Assembly: GCA_020073565.1 (NCBI GenBank)
Contig: JAIQEY010000030.1
Span: forward strand, 1-64,000
Reading direction: 5' to 3'
DNA from: Terriglobia bacterium
GTDB taxonomy: Bacteria; Acidobacteriota; Terriglobia; Terriglobales; Acidobacteriaceae
Length of the DNA: 64,000 bases
Under the pieces are notes generated by a model. That model made no database searches and was not told where the DNA came from. It worked only from the letters and a program-made list of their open reading frames with translations. How positions within the stretch are numbered: position 1 is the stretch's first letter; each line of letters begins with the position of its first letter. Made by a program: the position numbers and the translations under genes. Of the stretch, positions 52,038 through 61,402 are shown piece after piece.

Positions 52038-55000
52038 CTATTGCACTACCTGATTCACTACAGGGGATGTGCTCTTGTCGTTGGCAGAATCCCCCAAGTA
52101 CTGGGCCGTGATCGGATGCGTACCCACAGCGAGCTTTGACTTGGTAAGAGTGGCTACGCCTGCGCTCAACGTCGCTGTTCCAATCCCGGTTGTTCCGTCC
52201 CAAAACTTCACTTTGCCTGTCAGGGGGTAAGGCCCGGTCGGAGTAACAGTTGCCGTGAAGGTGATTGCCTGCCCATAGACGGAAGGATTGGGACTCGAGC
52301 TCAACGCCGTCGTTGTCATGTACTTGTTTACTACCTGCGTGACTGTGCCAGTACTCGACTTGAATATCGTATCCCCGGCGTAGGTTGCCTTGATGGTGTG
52401 TGTTTTTGCCGAGAGTGCTGAGGTCGTATACGCCGCCATTCCGCTCGCCAGCGCGACCGAGCCCAGCGTCGTTTTTCCGTCGTAAAACGTCACCAGTTCG
52501 CCATCCGGGATCCTCCCGTATATCAAGTTTCCCGGCGCTACGGTCGCCGTGAACATCACCGGCTGGCCAATAAAGGAAGGCGACCCCGACGTGGTCACCA
52601 CTGTCTTCGATGCGACGGGAAAATATCCAATGTACTCCACTAGTGCGGCGGACGTGCTGCCAGTATTACTTACATCACCTGAGTAAGTGGCCCTGATCTC
52701 GTGAACGCCTGGCATTTTGTACTTCGTGCTGTACGCTGCTTGATTGTTGGCCAACGGAACGGTCGCAATGGTCGAGCCTCTATCCTGGAGCGTCGCCGTT
52801 CCCGATGCCGCTCCGGCGTACTGGCTCGTCACGGTGACAGTGTAGGTAACGATCTGGTTGGCGGGGATCGGGTTCACCGACGATGCCAGAGAGGTGGTGG
52901 TGGTGGCCGTGTTCACAACCTGATTCAGTGGCGCTGACGTGCTGGACCCGAAGGCACCGGAGCCCTGATATGCGACAGTGATCGAGTGCGCGCCTGCAGC
53001 CAGCAAGGAAACCGAAAACGATGCGCTACCGTTTGCCAGCGCCGCGCTACCGATCGCGGTTGAGCCGTCGTAGAAAGTGACGGTTCCGGTTGGCGTTCCC
53101 GATGCCGCGCTCACTGTAGCCGTGAACGTAACGGCCTGCCCGAAGACAGAGGGATTCAGCGTGGAGACCAGCGTGGTCGTTGTAGTAACGCCGTTCACCA
53201 CCTGATTGAGCGGCGCTGACGTGCTGGACCCGAAGTCGGCGGAGCCCTGATATGCGGCAGTAATCGAGTGCGAGTCTGCCGACAGCGATGACGTGGAGAT
53301 CGACGCGATTCCGCTTGCCAATGTCGCGCTACCGAGTTGAGTGGAGCCGTCGTAGAAGATGACGGTTCCGGTTGGCGTTCCCGAAGCCGCGGTCACGCTA
53401 GCCGTGAATGTAACCATTTGCCCGTAGTTGGCTGGGTTCAGCGAAGAGGTCAGGGTGGTGGTGGTTTCCTCCCCAAAGACAACCTTTGTCACAAAGCCCT
53501 CCGCTCCTCCCTTCAATGACTGCTGGAACGCGAGTGGAGTTATCGGGAAGTCCACCGACCATGTGAGCCCTGCCACATAAGCGTTGCCCGTCCAATCAAC
53601 CGCGACATTCACGTCGCGCCAATAACCTTCATCTGCGCTCCCGCCCAGGTAGGTGGAGAAAAGGAGCATGGACCCGTCGGTAGCGATCTTAGTCAGGAAT
53701 GCATCACGCCCGCCGTGATTCGCGGCCTGGATGGCATAGGCCATAGGAAAGTCGGTGGACCTTGTCATACCGCTGATGTAGGCATTGCCGGCCGAGTCCA
53801 CTGCTACGCCCGTGGCCAAATCCTCGCCGCTCCCGCCCAGGTAGGTGGAATAGACCAGGGCGTTGCCAGCTGCGTTGATTTTGGCCACGAAGGAATCCGT
53901 GCCGCCATGATTCGTGGGCTGGATCGCATTGGCTAGGGGAAAATCGGTGGAAGTCGTATACCCGACCGTGTAGGCGTTACCAAAGGAGTCAACCGTGAAA
54001 CCTTCACTCCGTTCGTCGCCAGTGCCGCCCAGATAGGTGGAATAGATGACTTGTTGACCGTCGGCGCTGAACTTGGTCAGAAACGTGTCCTGTTCCCCAG
54101 CAAGCGCGGCCTGGATAGGATTAACGGTCGGAAAGTCGGTTGAGATTGTATACCCACCCACGTATGTATTGCCCGCCGCGTCCACGCCGATGCCTACGCC
54201 ACCTTCGCCCCCGTTGCCGCCCCAGTAGGTCGAGTAAAGCAGCGCGCTCCCGTCAGCATTTAACTCAGCCACAAAACAACTAAAGACGTAGCCGCGTAGA
54301 TTCGGCTGAATGGCATTCACAACGGGAAAGTCAGTGGAAATTGTGTCTCCGCGCACGTGTGCATTGCCGAAGGAATCCACTGCGATGCCCCACCCGGTGT
54401 CCCAATTATTCCCACCCAGGTAGGTGGAGTAAACCAGCGCGTCGCCCTCCACATTGATCTTCGTCACAAATGCATCCCGCGACCAGTGGTGAGTGGGTTG
54501 AATTGGATTGCGAGTAGGAAAGTCCCCTGAGTCCGTGTCCCCCGTGACGTAAACACCAGTAGAGTCCACTGCGATGCTCGTGCCGGAGTCATCTCCGCCT
54601 CCACCCAGGTAAGTGGAGTAGATCAGCGCGGTGCCTTCCCGGTTGATCTTGGTGACAAACGCATCTAAACCGCCATGATTCGCTGGCTGGACGGGATTGG
54701 TCGCGGGAAAGTCGGGCGATGATGTGGTTCCGGTCACATAGGTATTGCCTGCCGCGTCAAATGTGATCGCGAAAGGCCGGTCATCGCCGCTCCCGCCGAG
54801 GTATGTGGAATAGGCGAGCGCCGGATCGATGACGAGTGCACGCTTTCGATCGTAGTCGGCGACGCGGAATCCTACTTCGTTCTTGCTCTTGATAACGTAG
54901 CGCCCGCAAACGTTGTGCCGGACTCCGTTCACCTCCTGAAAGATCTGCGGGGACCGCAGCCGGACGTCACCTCCCGCGCTCGTCAGCACTAGGTCGCCGC

Positions 55001-55601
55001 CTTGGAGCCGGACTTTGCTTGCGCCTCTAATCGCCAGCCGAATCTGCTCTGGGTTCGCACCGGGTTGTAACACGAAGTCGTACTCCAGTTCCTGCTGATT
55101 GCCGTAGTAAACCAGATCCACGCCGGGATAGACGTCTGCGTAACGCACTGTGGCATATTGCCGAACGTTGCTGTGCCACTTCTTCGGATCGTTGCCGATG
55201 AAGTAGTTGCTCTTGCCAGGTAATTCATTCTGCCCGGACACTTCCGTCTTGGCATTGGCGCCCACCAGCTTCATGCGCAGCACGGCGGATCGTTCTTCTT
55301 GTGGCGGCAGAGCTCTCGCGGTAGGCGAGTTCGGTTCTTGCCGGGAAGCTCTGTGCAGAGTCAGCACCGCCTCGGTATTGGTAAGAAACAGGTTGTATCC
55401 CGCGCCCCGCGAGACGAATTTGACCTGTGGGTCGGTCTGACCCTGGTTGGCTTCAAAGGCAAGCGGAAGCCTGCCATAGCCTTCCACGATGCGCGTTTGT
55501 TGAGCAGGCGTCCCTGGGTGAGTGGCCGGAGCGACGGTCTGTCCGCGTGCGTAGGTCAAAAGCAGCAGCAGACAGAAGAAGCAGAAAATCTTTGTCTTCA
55601 T
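52038..55601 (-). CDS. secreted SBBP beta-propeller repeat protein with Ig-like domains
   Basis: About 1187 residues. Signal peptide KTKIFCFFCLLLLLTYARGQ; then an N-terminal domain of the DUF7948 type (YGRLPLAFEANQGQTDPQVKFVSRG). Seven SBBP repeats of ~60 residues follow (each with YSTYLGGxGDD, VDSxGNxYVTGxTxSxDFP, DAFVTKIN), predicted to fold as a beta-propeller. Five Ig-like domains of the same type as in the neighbouring protein end it, finishing with the identical tail KSTSPVVNQVVQ. I chose ATG 55601 because AGGAGGAA precedes it. A 46-codon upstream frame ends in ATGA over this start. Confidence 0.86.
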   Translation of the reverse strand: MKTKIFCFFCLLLLLTYARGQTVAPATHPGTPAQQTRIVEGYGRLPLAFEANQGQTDPQVKFVSRGAGYNLFLTNTEAVLTLHRASRQEPNSPTARALPPQEERSAVLRMKLVGANAKTEVSGQNELPGKSNYFIGNDPKKWHSNVRQYATVRYADVYPGVDLVYYGNQQELEYDFVLQPGANPEQIRLAIRGASKVRLQGGDLVLTSAGGDVRLRSPQIFQEVNGVRHNVCGRYVIKSKNEVGFRVADYDRKRALVIDPALAYSTYLGGSGDDRPFAITFDAAGNTYVTGTTSSPDFPATNPVQPANHGGLDAFVTKINREGTALIYSTYLGGGGDDSGTSIAVDSTGVYVTGDTDSGDFPTRNPIQPTHHWSRDAFVTKINVEGDALVYSTYLGGNNWDTGWGIAVDSFGNAHVRGDTISTDFPVVNAIQPNLRGYVFSCFVAELNADGSALLYSTYWGGNGGEGGVGIGVDAAGNTYVGGYTISTDFPTVNPIQAALAGEQDTFLTKFSADGQQVIYSTYLGGTGDERSEGFTVDSFGNAYTVGYTTSTDFPLANAIQPTNHGGTDSFVAKINAAGNALVYSTYLGGSGEDLATGVAVDSAGNAYISGMTRSTDFPMAYAIQAANHGGRDAFLTKIATDGSMLLFSTYLGGSADEGYWRDVNVAVDWTGNAYVAGLTWSVDFPITPLAFQQSLKGGAEGFVTKVVFGEETTTTLTSSLNPANYGQMVTFTASVTAASGTPTGTVIFYDGSTQLGSATLASGIASISTSSLSADSHSITAAYQGSADFGSSTSAPLNQVVNGVTTTTTLVSTLNPSVFGQAVTFTATVSAASGTPTGTVTFYDGSTAIGSAALANGSASFSVSLLAAGAHSITVAYQGSGAFGSSTSAPLNQVVNTATTTTSLASSVNPIPANQIVTYTVTVTSQYAGAASGTATLQDRGSTIATVPLANNQAAYSTKYKMPGVHEIRATYSGDVSNTGSTSAALVEYIGYFPVASKTVVTTSGSPSFIGQPVMFTATVAPGNLIYGRIPDGELVTFYDGKTTLGSVALASGMAAYTTSALSAKTHTIKATYAGDTIFKSSTGTVTQVVNKYMTTTALSSSPNPSVYGQAITFTATVTPTGPYPLTGKVKFWDGTTGIGTATLSAGVATLTKSKLAVGTHPITAQYLGDSANDKSTSPVVNQVVQ

Positions 55602-55735
55602 AGATTCCTCCTGGATTTTTCGACTTGGGTCCACGGGAGTCTGCCTCCATCCGGGTAGATTCGCAGTGGGTGCAGCTCTGTTGAGGAACGTGGCGCTGAG
55701 CCACAACGCTGAGGAGGAGAATCGCGAGTGAGCCT

Positions 55736-56045
55736 CATAAGGGGCCTCCTTCACGAATGGAAATAGGGGCCCTGGTCGAAGACGACCATTCCAGCTACGA
55801 GCGTGCTGATCTCGAACTGCCAGGCCCAAAAATACGAGTCTTGACCAAGAAGCTAATTGCTAAGGGGTCCGACGTTCAGAGTTCGCGTCTCAGGGGGTGT
55901 GCGTCTCAACGGGCGGGACTTGCTCTTCGGGGAGACGAGAGAGCTGCGTTCGTTTGCGCTGTCGATTCCATTCTCTCGCCGCTGGCAGCTGTCGTAACGG
56001 AAAAATCTGGAGAGGAGATCGATGCTGTTCCCGAAACGGAACGAC
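55736..56045 (-). ncRNA. duplicated ~310-nt leader region, copy B
   Basis: Nearly identical to copy A (51556-51864). It ends at an AAGGAGG SD followed by ATG 55737, which opens the short upstream frame rather than the SBBP gene itself. Confidence 0.45.
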
Positions 56046-56154
56046 TGCGGCTCACCGACGCAGGGCAAGTGAGGCCTGCCGATGTGATACACAGAGTTTA
56101 TGCGGATGTCGGCTTCCGGATAGAAAATTCTCCTACGACCGTCAGATTGGACGC

Positions 56155-56214
56155 AGGGGTCCTTCGACTCCGTTGGCGTTCGCTTCGCGGACGCCAACTC
56201 CGCTCAGGATGACA
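56155..56214 (+). repeat. interspersed repeat, constant frame with variable hairpin (copy 3)
   Basis: GGGGTCCTTCGACTCC, hairpin GTTGGCGTTCGC (56172-56183) - TTC - GCGGACGCCAAC (56187-56198), then TCCGCTCAGGATGACA. One G-T pair in the stem. Confidence 0.85.
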
Positions 56215-56216
56215 AA

Positions 56217-58031
56217 CTACGAAGGAGTTTTTGGAGTGGCGGCGAGCCAGCCCGGCTCGCGGATGTGTTCTTCTTCGAGGCGGCGCAGGCGTGCCGCCAT
56301 GATGTTGGGGCGTCCTAGGTATCCAACGACTTGTTTTGGATTCCGTCGGTCGACTACCGGAAGACGTCCGATGTTGTGGCGGAGGATTTTGTGGACGGCT
56401 TCGGAAAGCAGTTCGTCGGGATAGGTGACCACGAGTTTGGAGGAACCGCATTCTTGAACGGTGGCCGCACCGCTGGGTTCGCGGTCGAGGGCGCGGAGGA
56501 TGTCGCCGCGGGTGATGATCGATTCGAGGCTGCCGTTGCCATCGACCACGAGCAGTGCCTGGTGGCGGCTGACTTCGGGATCGCGGCGCGCGATGCGCTC
56601 GGCCAGTTCCCCGACCGTGGTGCTGGCGGGGATGGTGGGAGGCGTGCGATCCATCACTTCTTCTACTCGGACGTGGTGGAGGATATCGGTTTCGTAATCC
56701 TGATGGATTCGTAGGCCGCGGCGCGCGAGTTTTTCGGTCATGATGGAGGCGTGCGGCATCAGGAGCATGGCCAGGCCGTCGGCGAGGACGCTGACGAGCA
56801 TGAGCGGGAGCACCGCGTTGTAGTCGCGGGTAATTTCGAAGGCGAAGATGATGAAGGTGAAGGTGGCGCGCGACGCAGCTCCGAACACGGCGCCCATGGC
56901 GACCAGCGCGAATGCTCCGGGAGAAAGATGGGCGCTGGGGAAGATGCGGTTCAGCACCATGGCGAATGCCCCGCCCAGAGCGGCGCTCGACATGAACATG
57001 GGGGCGAGCAGGCCGCCGGACGTTCCTGATCCAAGCGAGACGACCAGCGCCACAGCCTTCGCTACCATGACGACCAGCACCAGACCGAGGGCTAGGCGGG
57101 CATTCAAGATGTCGCTGATGGTGTCGTAGCCCACACCGAGGACGCGCGGGACGAAGTATCCGATAATGCCCAGGCCGAGAGCGCCGATGGCAGGCCACCA
57201 GAGCTCGTCGATGGGAAGTTTTTCGAATTGATCCTCGACCCAGTAGAGCGCCTTGGAGAAGGCGACGGCGGCGAGGCCGCAGACACCTCCTAACAACAGA
57301 TAGAACGGGAGCGCGTGGGGGATGCCAAAATCCATGGCCGCGACTTCGAACATGGGGCCGCCGCCGAGCAACTGGAGATGCACGGCGGTGGCGAGGGTGC
57401 TGGCAATCACGAGCGGGATAAACGAGCGCGACTTGAATTCGAAGAGCAGGAGTTCGATGGCAAGGATGACTCCGGCAATGGGAGTGTTGAAGGTGGCGGA
57501 CATTCCGGCAGCGGCGCCGCAGGCGAGCAGGACTTTGCGTTCGGCCGCGGTGGTGTGCACGATCTGACCGACGAGGGAGCCGAGCGCGCCTCCGGTTTGG
57601 ATGATCGGGCCTTCGGCGCCGAAGGGGCCGCCCGTGCCGATAGCGATGGCGGCGGAAATCGGTTTCAAGATGGCAACGCGCGGCTGAATGCGGCTGCGGT
57701 TAGTCAACACAGCTTCCATGGCTTCGGGGATGCCGTGCCCTTTGATTTTCGAGCTGCCGTACTTGGCCATGAAGCCGATCACGATGCCGCCGATCACAGG
57801 AGTGACGATGACCCAGGGGCCAAGGTGATTCAGGCGCGCGCTGGTGAAATCAGCGGAGAGACGGTGAAAGAAAAATGCGTTGGTGAAGAGGCCAATGAGG
57901 CGGTAGAGGAGGTAGGCGACCAGGCCAGCGAGGAGTCCTACGCCGGCAGCGAGCGAGGAGATCAGGACCATGCGGAACTGGGCGGGCTCGTGGAGTGAGT
58001 TGGCGGGTGGCGCGGCGTCAGGAGACGGCAT
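56217..58031 (-). CDS. ClC-family chloride channel/antiporter with CBS domains
   Basis: Membrane protein of 604 residues. The ClC filter motifs are recognisable: GHGIPEAMEAVL (usual GSGIP), GPFGAEGPIIQTGG (GxEGP, gating Glu kept), and GSGTSGGLLAPMF. About ten membrane segments fill the N-terminal 430 residues. A CBS-domain pair follows (RVEEVMDRTPPTIPASTTVGELAE ... LVVTYPDELLSEAVHKI), which usually binds adenine nucleotides. Ser is His in the first motif, so anion selectivity may differ. Retention of the gating Glu favours an H+/anion antiporter. Lone gene. Confidence 0.9.
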   Translation of the reverse strand: MPSPDAAPPANSLHEPAQFRMVLISSLAAGVGLLAGLVAYLLYRLIGLFTNAFFFHRLSADFTSARLNHLGPWVIVTPVIGGIVIGFMAKYGSSKIKGHGIPEAMEAVLTNRSRIQPRVAILKPISAAIAIGTGGPFGAEGPIIQTGGALGSLVGQIVHTTAAERKVLLACGAAAGMSATFNTPIAGVILAIELLLFEFKSRSFIPLVIASTLATAVHLQLLGGGPMFEVAAMDFGIPHALPFYLLLGGVCGLAAVAFSKALYWVEDQFEKLPIDELWWPAIGALGLGIIGYFVPRVLGVGYDTISDILNARLALGLVLVVMVAKAVALVVSLGSGTSGGLLAPMFMSSAALGGAFAMVLNRIFPSAHLSPGAFALVAMGAVFGAASRATFTFIIFAFEITRDYNAVLPLMLVSVLADGLAMLLMPHASIMTEKLARRGLRIHQDYETDILHHVRVEEVMDRTPPTIPASTTVGELAERIARRDPEVSRHQALLVVDGNGSLESIITRGDILRALDREPSGAATVQECGSSKLVVTYPDELLSEAVHKILRHNIGRLPVVDRRNPKQVVGYLGRPNIMAARLRRLEEEHIREPGWLAATPKTPS

Positions 58032-58187
58032 CCATTTCCTTTCTATCGGGGCCGGACGAGTTCGAGTAAAGCCCGTTTGCAGTCCCAGCCCCTAAAGGGG
58101 TCGTCGTAAGCGTGCAAGTAACGTCATCGCTCAAGCGATGACCTGATTCGAATCTCTTATTCCCCGCAGCCTAATTGAGGTGCCGGG

Positions 58188-58625
58188 TCAGGTCTTGCTT
58201 TGGCGTCGAGATTTGCGCGCTCCCAACACACGTTGCAGGGCAGTCATGAGTTCAGGGCCCGCCGTCCGCAATTCCTGCTGGTTGTAGAGGGAAATGTCGC
58301 GGAGGACCTTCTCCCCTTTGGCGGTGAGCTGCAGCAGAACTTCGCGGCGGTCTTCATGATCGCGCTGGCGGCGGACATAGCCGCCTTTGGACAGGCGATT
58401 GGCCAGCTCGACCGTGCTGTGATGCCGCAGCTGCAGCCGTTCCGCCAACACCCCGATGCGCGGGCTCAAATGCTGGGGAAGTCCCTTCATGGCCAGCAGA
58501 AGCTGATGCTGGCGTGGCTCCAGGTTTGCCTTGCGTGCCACCTGTTCACTGAAGTGCAGGAACTTGCGGATCTGGTAGCGAAACTCGGCTAGCGATTCGT
58601 AATCAGACCGGGTCAGGGTGTTCAT
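58188..58625 (-). CDS. MarR-family transcriptional regulator
   Basis: Winged-helix dimer of 145 residues. Helix-turn-helix and wing: GVLAERLQLRHHSTVELANRLSKGG and YVRRQRDHEDRREVLLQLTAKG (the DxRxxxxxLT motif of MarR). On its strand TATAAT (complement of 58632-58637) lies 7 nt before ATG 58625, and two TCGT-N3-ACGA sites lie further upstream. It probably represses itself. Target and ligand unknown; the ClC gene is adjacent downstream in the same direction. Confidence 0.9.
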   Translation of the reverse strand: MNTLTRSDYESLAEFRYQIRKFLHFSEQVARKANLEPRQHQLLLAMKGLPQHLSPRIGVLAERLQLRHHSTVELANRLSKGGYVRRQRDHEDRREVLLQLTAKGEKVLRDISLYNQQELRTAGPELMTALQRVLGARKSRRQSKT

Positions 58626-58638
58626 CGGGTGGATTATA

Positions 58639-58670
58639 TCGTTGTACGAGCTATATATATCGTATCACGA
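58639..58670. promoter_or_regulatory. paired TCGTNNNACGA sites in the marR-type promoter
   Basis: TCGTTGTACGA (58639-58649) and TCGTATCACGA (58660-58670), centres 21 bp apart (two helical turns), just upstream of the -10 TATAAT. They are candidate operators for the MarR regulator. Confidence 0.55.
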
Positions 58671-58754
58671 TGTGTTGAACGAAGAGAACTTAAGATGCTT
58701 AGAATCCTAACCACAGAGGGGCACAGAGGTCACAGAGGAAGCAGTTTGGTGGAG

Positions 58755-58819
58755 TAGGGGTCCTTCGACTCCGCAGGGACTTCACTTCGTGAAGTCCCTT
58801 TTCCGCTCAGGATGACAAA
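58755..58819 (+). repeat. interspersed repeat, constant frame with variable hairpin (copy 4)
   Basis: GTAGGGGTCCTTCGACTCC, hairpin AGGGACTTCAC (58775-58785) - TTC - GTGAAGTCCCT (58789-58799), then TTCCGCTCAGGATGACAAAG. Perfect 11-bp stem. Confidence 0.87.
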
Positions 58820-58829
58820 GTCAGGAGGG

Positions 58830-61037
58830 CTACTTTCCCCGCAGTACGGTTTTGGCGTTGGCCTGGTTGTCGAAGCGGTCGTAGGCCCGGACTACCACGA
58901 CGTGATCGTTGGCGGTTGCGGCAATGGGCGGGGGAGTCGCATCGGGTTGCGGGATCGGGATCCGGAAGTCGTAGTCTTCGGTTTTGGAGTCGGAGAGTTG
59001 GCCGGTGGGCTCGACGAATTGCCAGTCCCCACCGTCGAGGGAATACTCGGCACGCTTGATGGAGGAATAGGAATCGGCGGCCCGGAAACGGACGTGGATC
59101 AGTTTGGTCTCGGGTGCGGCGGTTAGTTTTTCGATGACGGGCGGGGCGGTGTCAACTTCGAAGCGGGCGCTTTCCCGCTCGGCGTAGAGGGCCTCGCCAG
59201 GGGAGTGCGAGGGCGCGTCGGTGGCCACGATCTTCACGGTGTAGCCGCCATCGGGCAGGAGACTGGCGTCGAAGGAGTAGTAGCGGTCGGAGAGATTGTC
59301 CTTGAGCAAGAGCCAGCGGGATTCTCCGTCGCCGCGGTAATACATGGAATAGACCAGTTGGTCGTCGTTGTCGTCGTGCGCGGACCAGCGAATGCCGATC
59401 TGGTCGCGGTCGCGCGTGCTGGGGGGCGGAGGATCGAAGTGGGGCTGTCCAGAAGCGGGCGGCTCGTTTCCGGCGACGTGCGGGATGGGCTGGTAACGGT
59501 AGCCGGGCTGTAATGTGATCTCGTCGATAGCGGGCGCGACGTTCTTGGGCAAGTAGTAGAGGAGAACGCTGTCGACGCGCGGGGCAGGATTTCCGGCGTG
59601 GAGAACGGACTTCCACTGCACGAAACGTGCAGGCGGAATCTTGAGTTCGGCGCCGGTGAGGTCGGCGCGGGTCCACGGACTCCAGTTACGGTCGGGATTG
59701 TCGACATTGCCGCTGCGGGTGAAAAGCTCCACGCTGCCGTTGGAGCGAACGGTCGAGCGTCCAAAACGTGAGAACACGTGCGCATCGAAGACGTCGCTCT
59801 CGTAAGTGCCTTCGGATTCGAGGCTGGGACCGAGCAGGAAGATTTTGCCGAGATTGCTGCTCGAGGCGTAGAGGCCACCTCCGGGGGCAGGGGCGAAGGC
59901 TGTGATCTGGCTGGCACTCCCTTTGAGCAGGTCGGCGAAGTCGTCGATGCCGTGGATGGCGAAGATGTGGCCGTGATTGCCGGAGCCGGCGAGCAGGCGG
60001 CCCTGCTGGTCGAAGCCGAGGGCGTAGACGAGATCTTCGCGCGAGCTCCAGAGACGCGCGGGAGCGCCGTCGGGATCGATGCGGTAGATTTCGGAGCCTC
60101 CGGTGGCGCCGAGACCGGGCGCGGGGAAGGGTGTGACGGCGCCCATCGGCTGGCTGGGATTCATGCCCATCATCGGGCCGGACATGCCGGGCTGGATCGC
60201 GCCGGGGGTTCCCATGGTGCCGGGAGCGGATGTGGGGCCGGGGAAGCCGGGGTGTTTTTCTCCGGCGGCGGAGGCGTAGATGTTGCCAGCGCTATCGATA
60301 GCGAGCGCGGTGATTTCTTTCTTGGGGGCGCTGTACAGGACGAAAGCTTCGCCGCTCGGGGAGATGCGGTAGATGAGTCCGCTGCCGTCGGACCCGGCGA
60401 TGAGGTTGCCTTTGGGATCGACGGCGAGGACGCGGATGTGGACTTCGTCGCTCTTAAAGAAGACGGAGTGCTGTCCGCTGGCCGTGACTTTGTAAATTTC
60501 GCCGTGGTCGCCGGTGGCTACGTAGAGGTTGCCGGAACTGTCGAGGACGATGTCCCAGATGTACTTGGTGCCGGGCTCGAAGTAGGAATTGGCGGTGAAC
60601 GTGGGTTTGGAGCCGGGCTTGGCGGAAGCGTCGGGAGTGATGCGGTAGACCTTGCCGTCGGGCGCGGTGGCGGCGTAGATGACGGTGTTGTTCTTGTCGA
60701 CGACGAGCGATTGCACCTGGAGTTCCTGCGGCTCGAAGATGGCGGTGCTCTGGCCGTCGGGGGTGATGCGGTAGACGCGGGCGGGCGATCCGGCGGCGGC
60801 GTAGATGTTGCCGGCAGAATCGGAGGCGATCGACCAGATGTAGGTGGAGCCGGTGGTGGCGAGCGCCTTAAAGGCGGGAGCGAGTTCGAGACCGCCAGTA
60901 CTGCGGAGGGCGACGCCCTTGGCAGTGCCTTTGTTGAGTTCTTCGAACTTGGATTGCTCCCAGGTGCGCGTGCCCTCGGCGAGGGCGAGCGTGGAGAGAA
61001 CGAGCGTGCAGAGAAGGACTAGGGTCTTACGAGCCAA
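58830..61037 (-). CDS. secreted beta-propeller protein of unknown function
   Basis: About 735 residues. Signal peptide ARKTLVLLCTLVLSTLALAEG; I chose TTG 61037 because GAGG lies 6 nt before it and the signal begins there. The N-terminal two thirds contain NHL/SMP-30-like blade repeats (IWSIASDSAGNIYAAAGSPARVYRI, ITALAIDSAGNIYASAAG). A Pro/Met/Gly-rich loop (GPMMGMNPSQPMGAV) is inserted. The C-terminal part has fibronectin/Ig-like beta sequences (LPDGGYTVKIVATDAPSHSPG). It likely sits in the periplasm or outside. No catalytic motif is seen. Confidence 0.75.
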   Translation of the reverse strand: MARKTLVLLCTLVLSTLALAEGTRTWEQSKFEELNKGTAKGVALRSTGGLELAPAFKALATTGSTYIWSIASDSAGNIYAAAGSPARVYRITPDGQSTAIFEPQELQVQSLVVDKNNTVIYAATAPDGKVYRITPDASAKPGSKPTFTANSYFEPGTKYIWDIVLDSSGNLYVATGDHGEIYKVTASGQHSVFFKSDEVHIRVLAVDPKGNLIAGSDGSGLIYRISPSGEAFVLYSAPKKEITALAIDSAGNIYASAAGEKHPGFPGPTSAPGTMGTPGAIQPGMSGPMMGMNPSQPMGAVTPFPAPGLGATGGSEIYRIDPDGAPARLWSSREDLVYALGFDQQGRLLAGSGNHGHIFAIHGIDDFADLLKGSASQITAFAPAPGGGLYASSSNLGKIFLLGPSLESEGTYESDVFDAHVFSRFGRSTVRSNGSVELFTRSGNVDNPDRNWSPWTRADLTGAELKIPPARFVQWKSVLHAGNPAPRVDSVLLYYLPKNVAPAIDEITLQPGYRYQPIPHVAGNEPPASGQPHFDPPPPSTRDRDQIGIRWSAHDDNDDQLVYSMYYRGDGESRWLLLKDNLSDRYYSFDASLLPDGGYTVKIVATDAPSHSPGEALYAERESARFEVDTAPPVIEKLTAAPETKLIHVRFRAADSYSSIKRAEYSLDGGDWQFVEPTGQLSDSKTEDYDFRIPIPQPDATPPPIAATANDHVVVVRAYDRFDNQANAKTVLRGK

Positions 61038-61402
61038 AGTTATCCTCGATTCGAACGAAGTGCGGAAGATGGTGGCGCGAATATCAATGTGCAGAGCGGA
61101 AGCCAATCGTGAAATGAACCGTACCTCTGGGGCTAAAGCCCCGAACCAAAAACCATATGTTGTGCAGCGCTGAACAGGCTGCGGAAAAACTCTTTCGCGA
61201 CCGATATCTCTACCTCAGCGGCTAAAGCCGCCAACAATAACAAAGGCCTTATCGCAGCGCTGAAGCGCTGCGCCACCCAAAGTCAAGTGCAAATCGAATT
61301 TTTCCGCAGCCGGTGGCGGGCTGCGCCACCCAAAATCAGAGAAATCCTATTCACACCCTACGCGGGCAAGTTGCCCACGTGACAGCCGGCGAGTCGCCGG
61401 CG
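61038..61402. other. 365-nt intergenic region made largely of repeats
   Basis: Contains palindromic units GGGGCTAAAGCCCC, GGCTAAAGCCGCC, CAGCGCTGAAGCGCTGCG, two CTGCGCCACCCAAA elements, and a GCCGGCGAGTCGCCGGCGCTAC repeat (61385-61406) that overlaps the end of the S55 gene. No gene is supported. Confidence 0.65.

Larger units (their letters stand above)
55602..56216. other. 615-nt intergenic region: leader B, short upstream frame, repeat copy 3
   Basis: From left: a 46-codon frame on the minus strand (55600-55737) with AAGGAGG before it and a stop overlapping the SBBP start; leader copy B (55736-56045); about 110 nt of spacer; and a variable-core repeat at 56155-56214. Confidence 0.65.

Noticed and set aside
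48964..55601. CRISPR array from regularly spaced repeats
   Set aside because: The periodicity is that of FG-GAP, SBBP and Ig-like coding repeats (~180-270 nt), not short direct repeats with unique spacers; no cas genes.
59778..61022. 414-codon frame opposite the beta-propeller gene
   Set aside because: Gly/Asp-rich low-complexity translation of the antisense strand of repeat blades.
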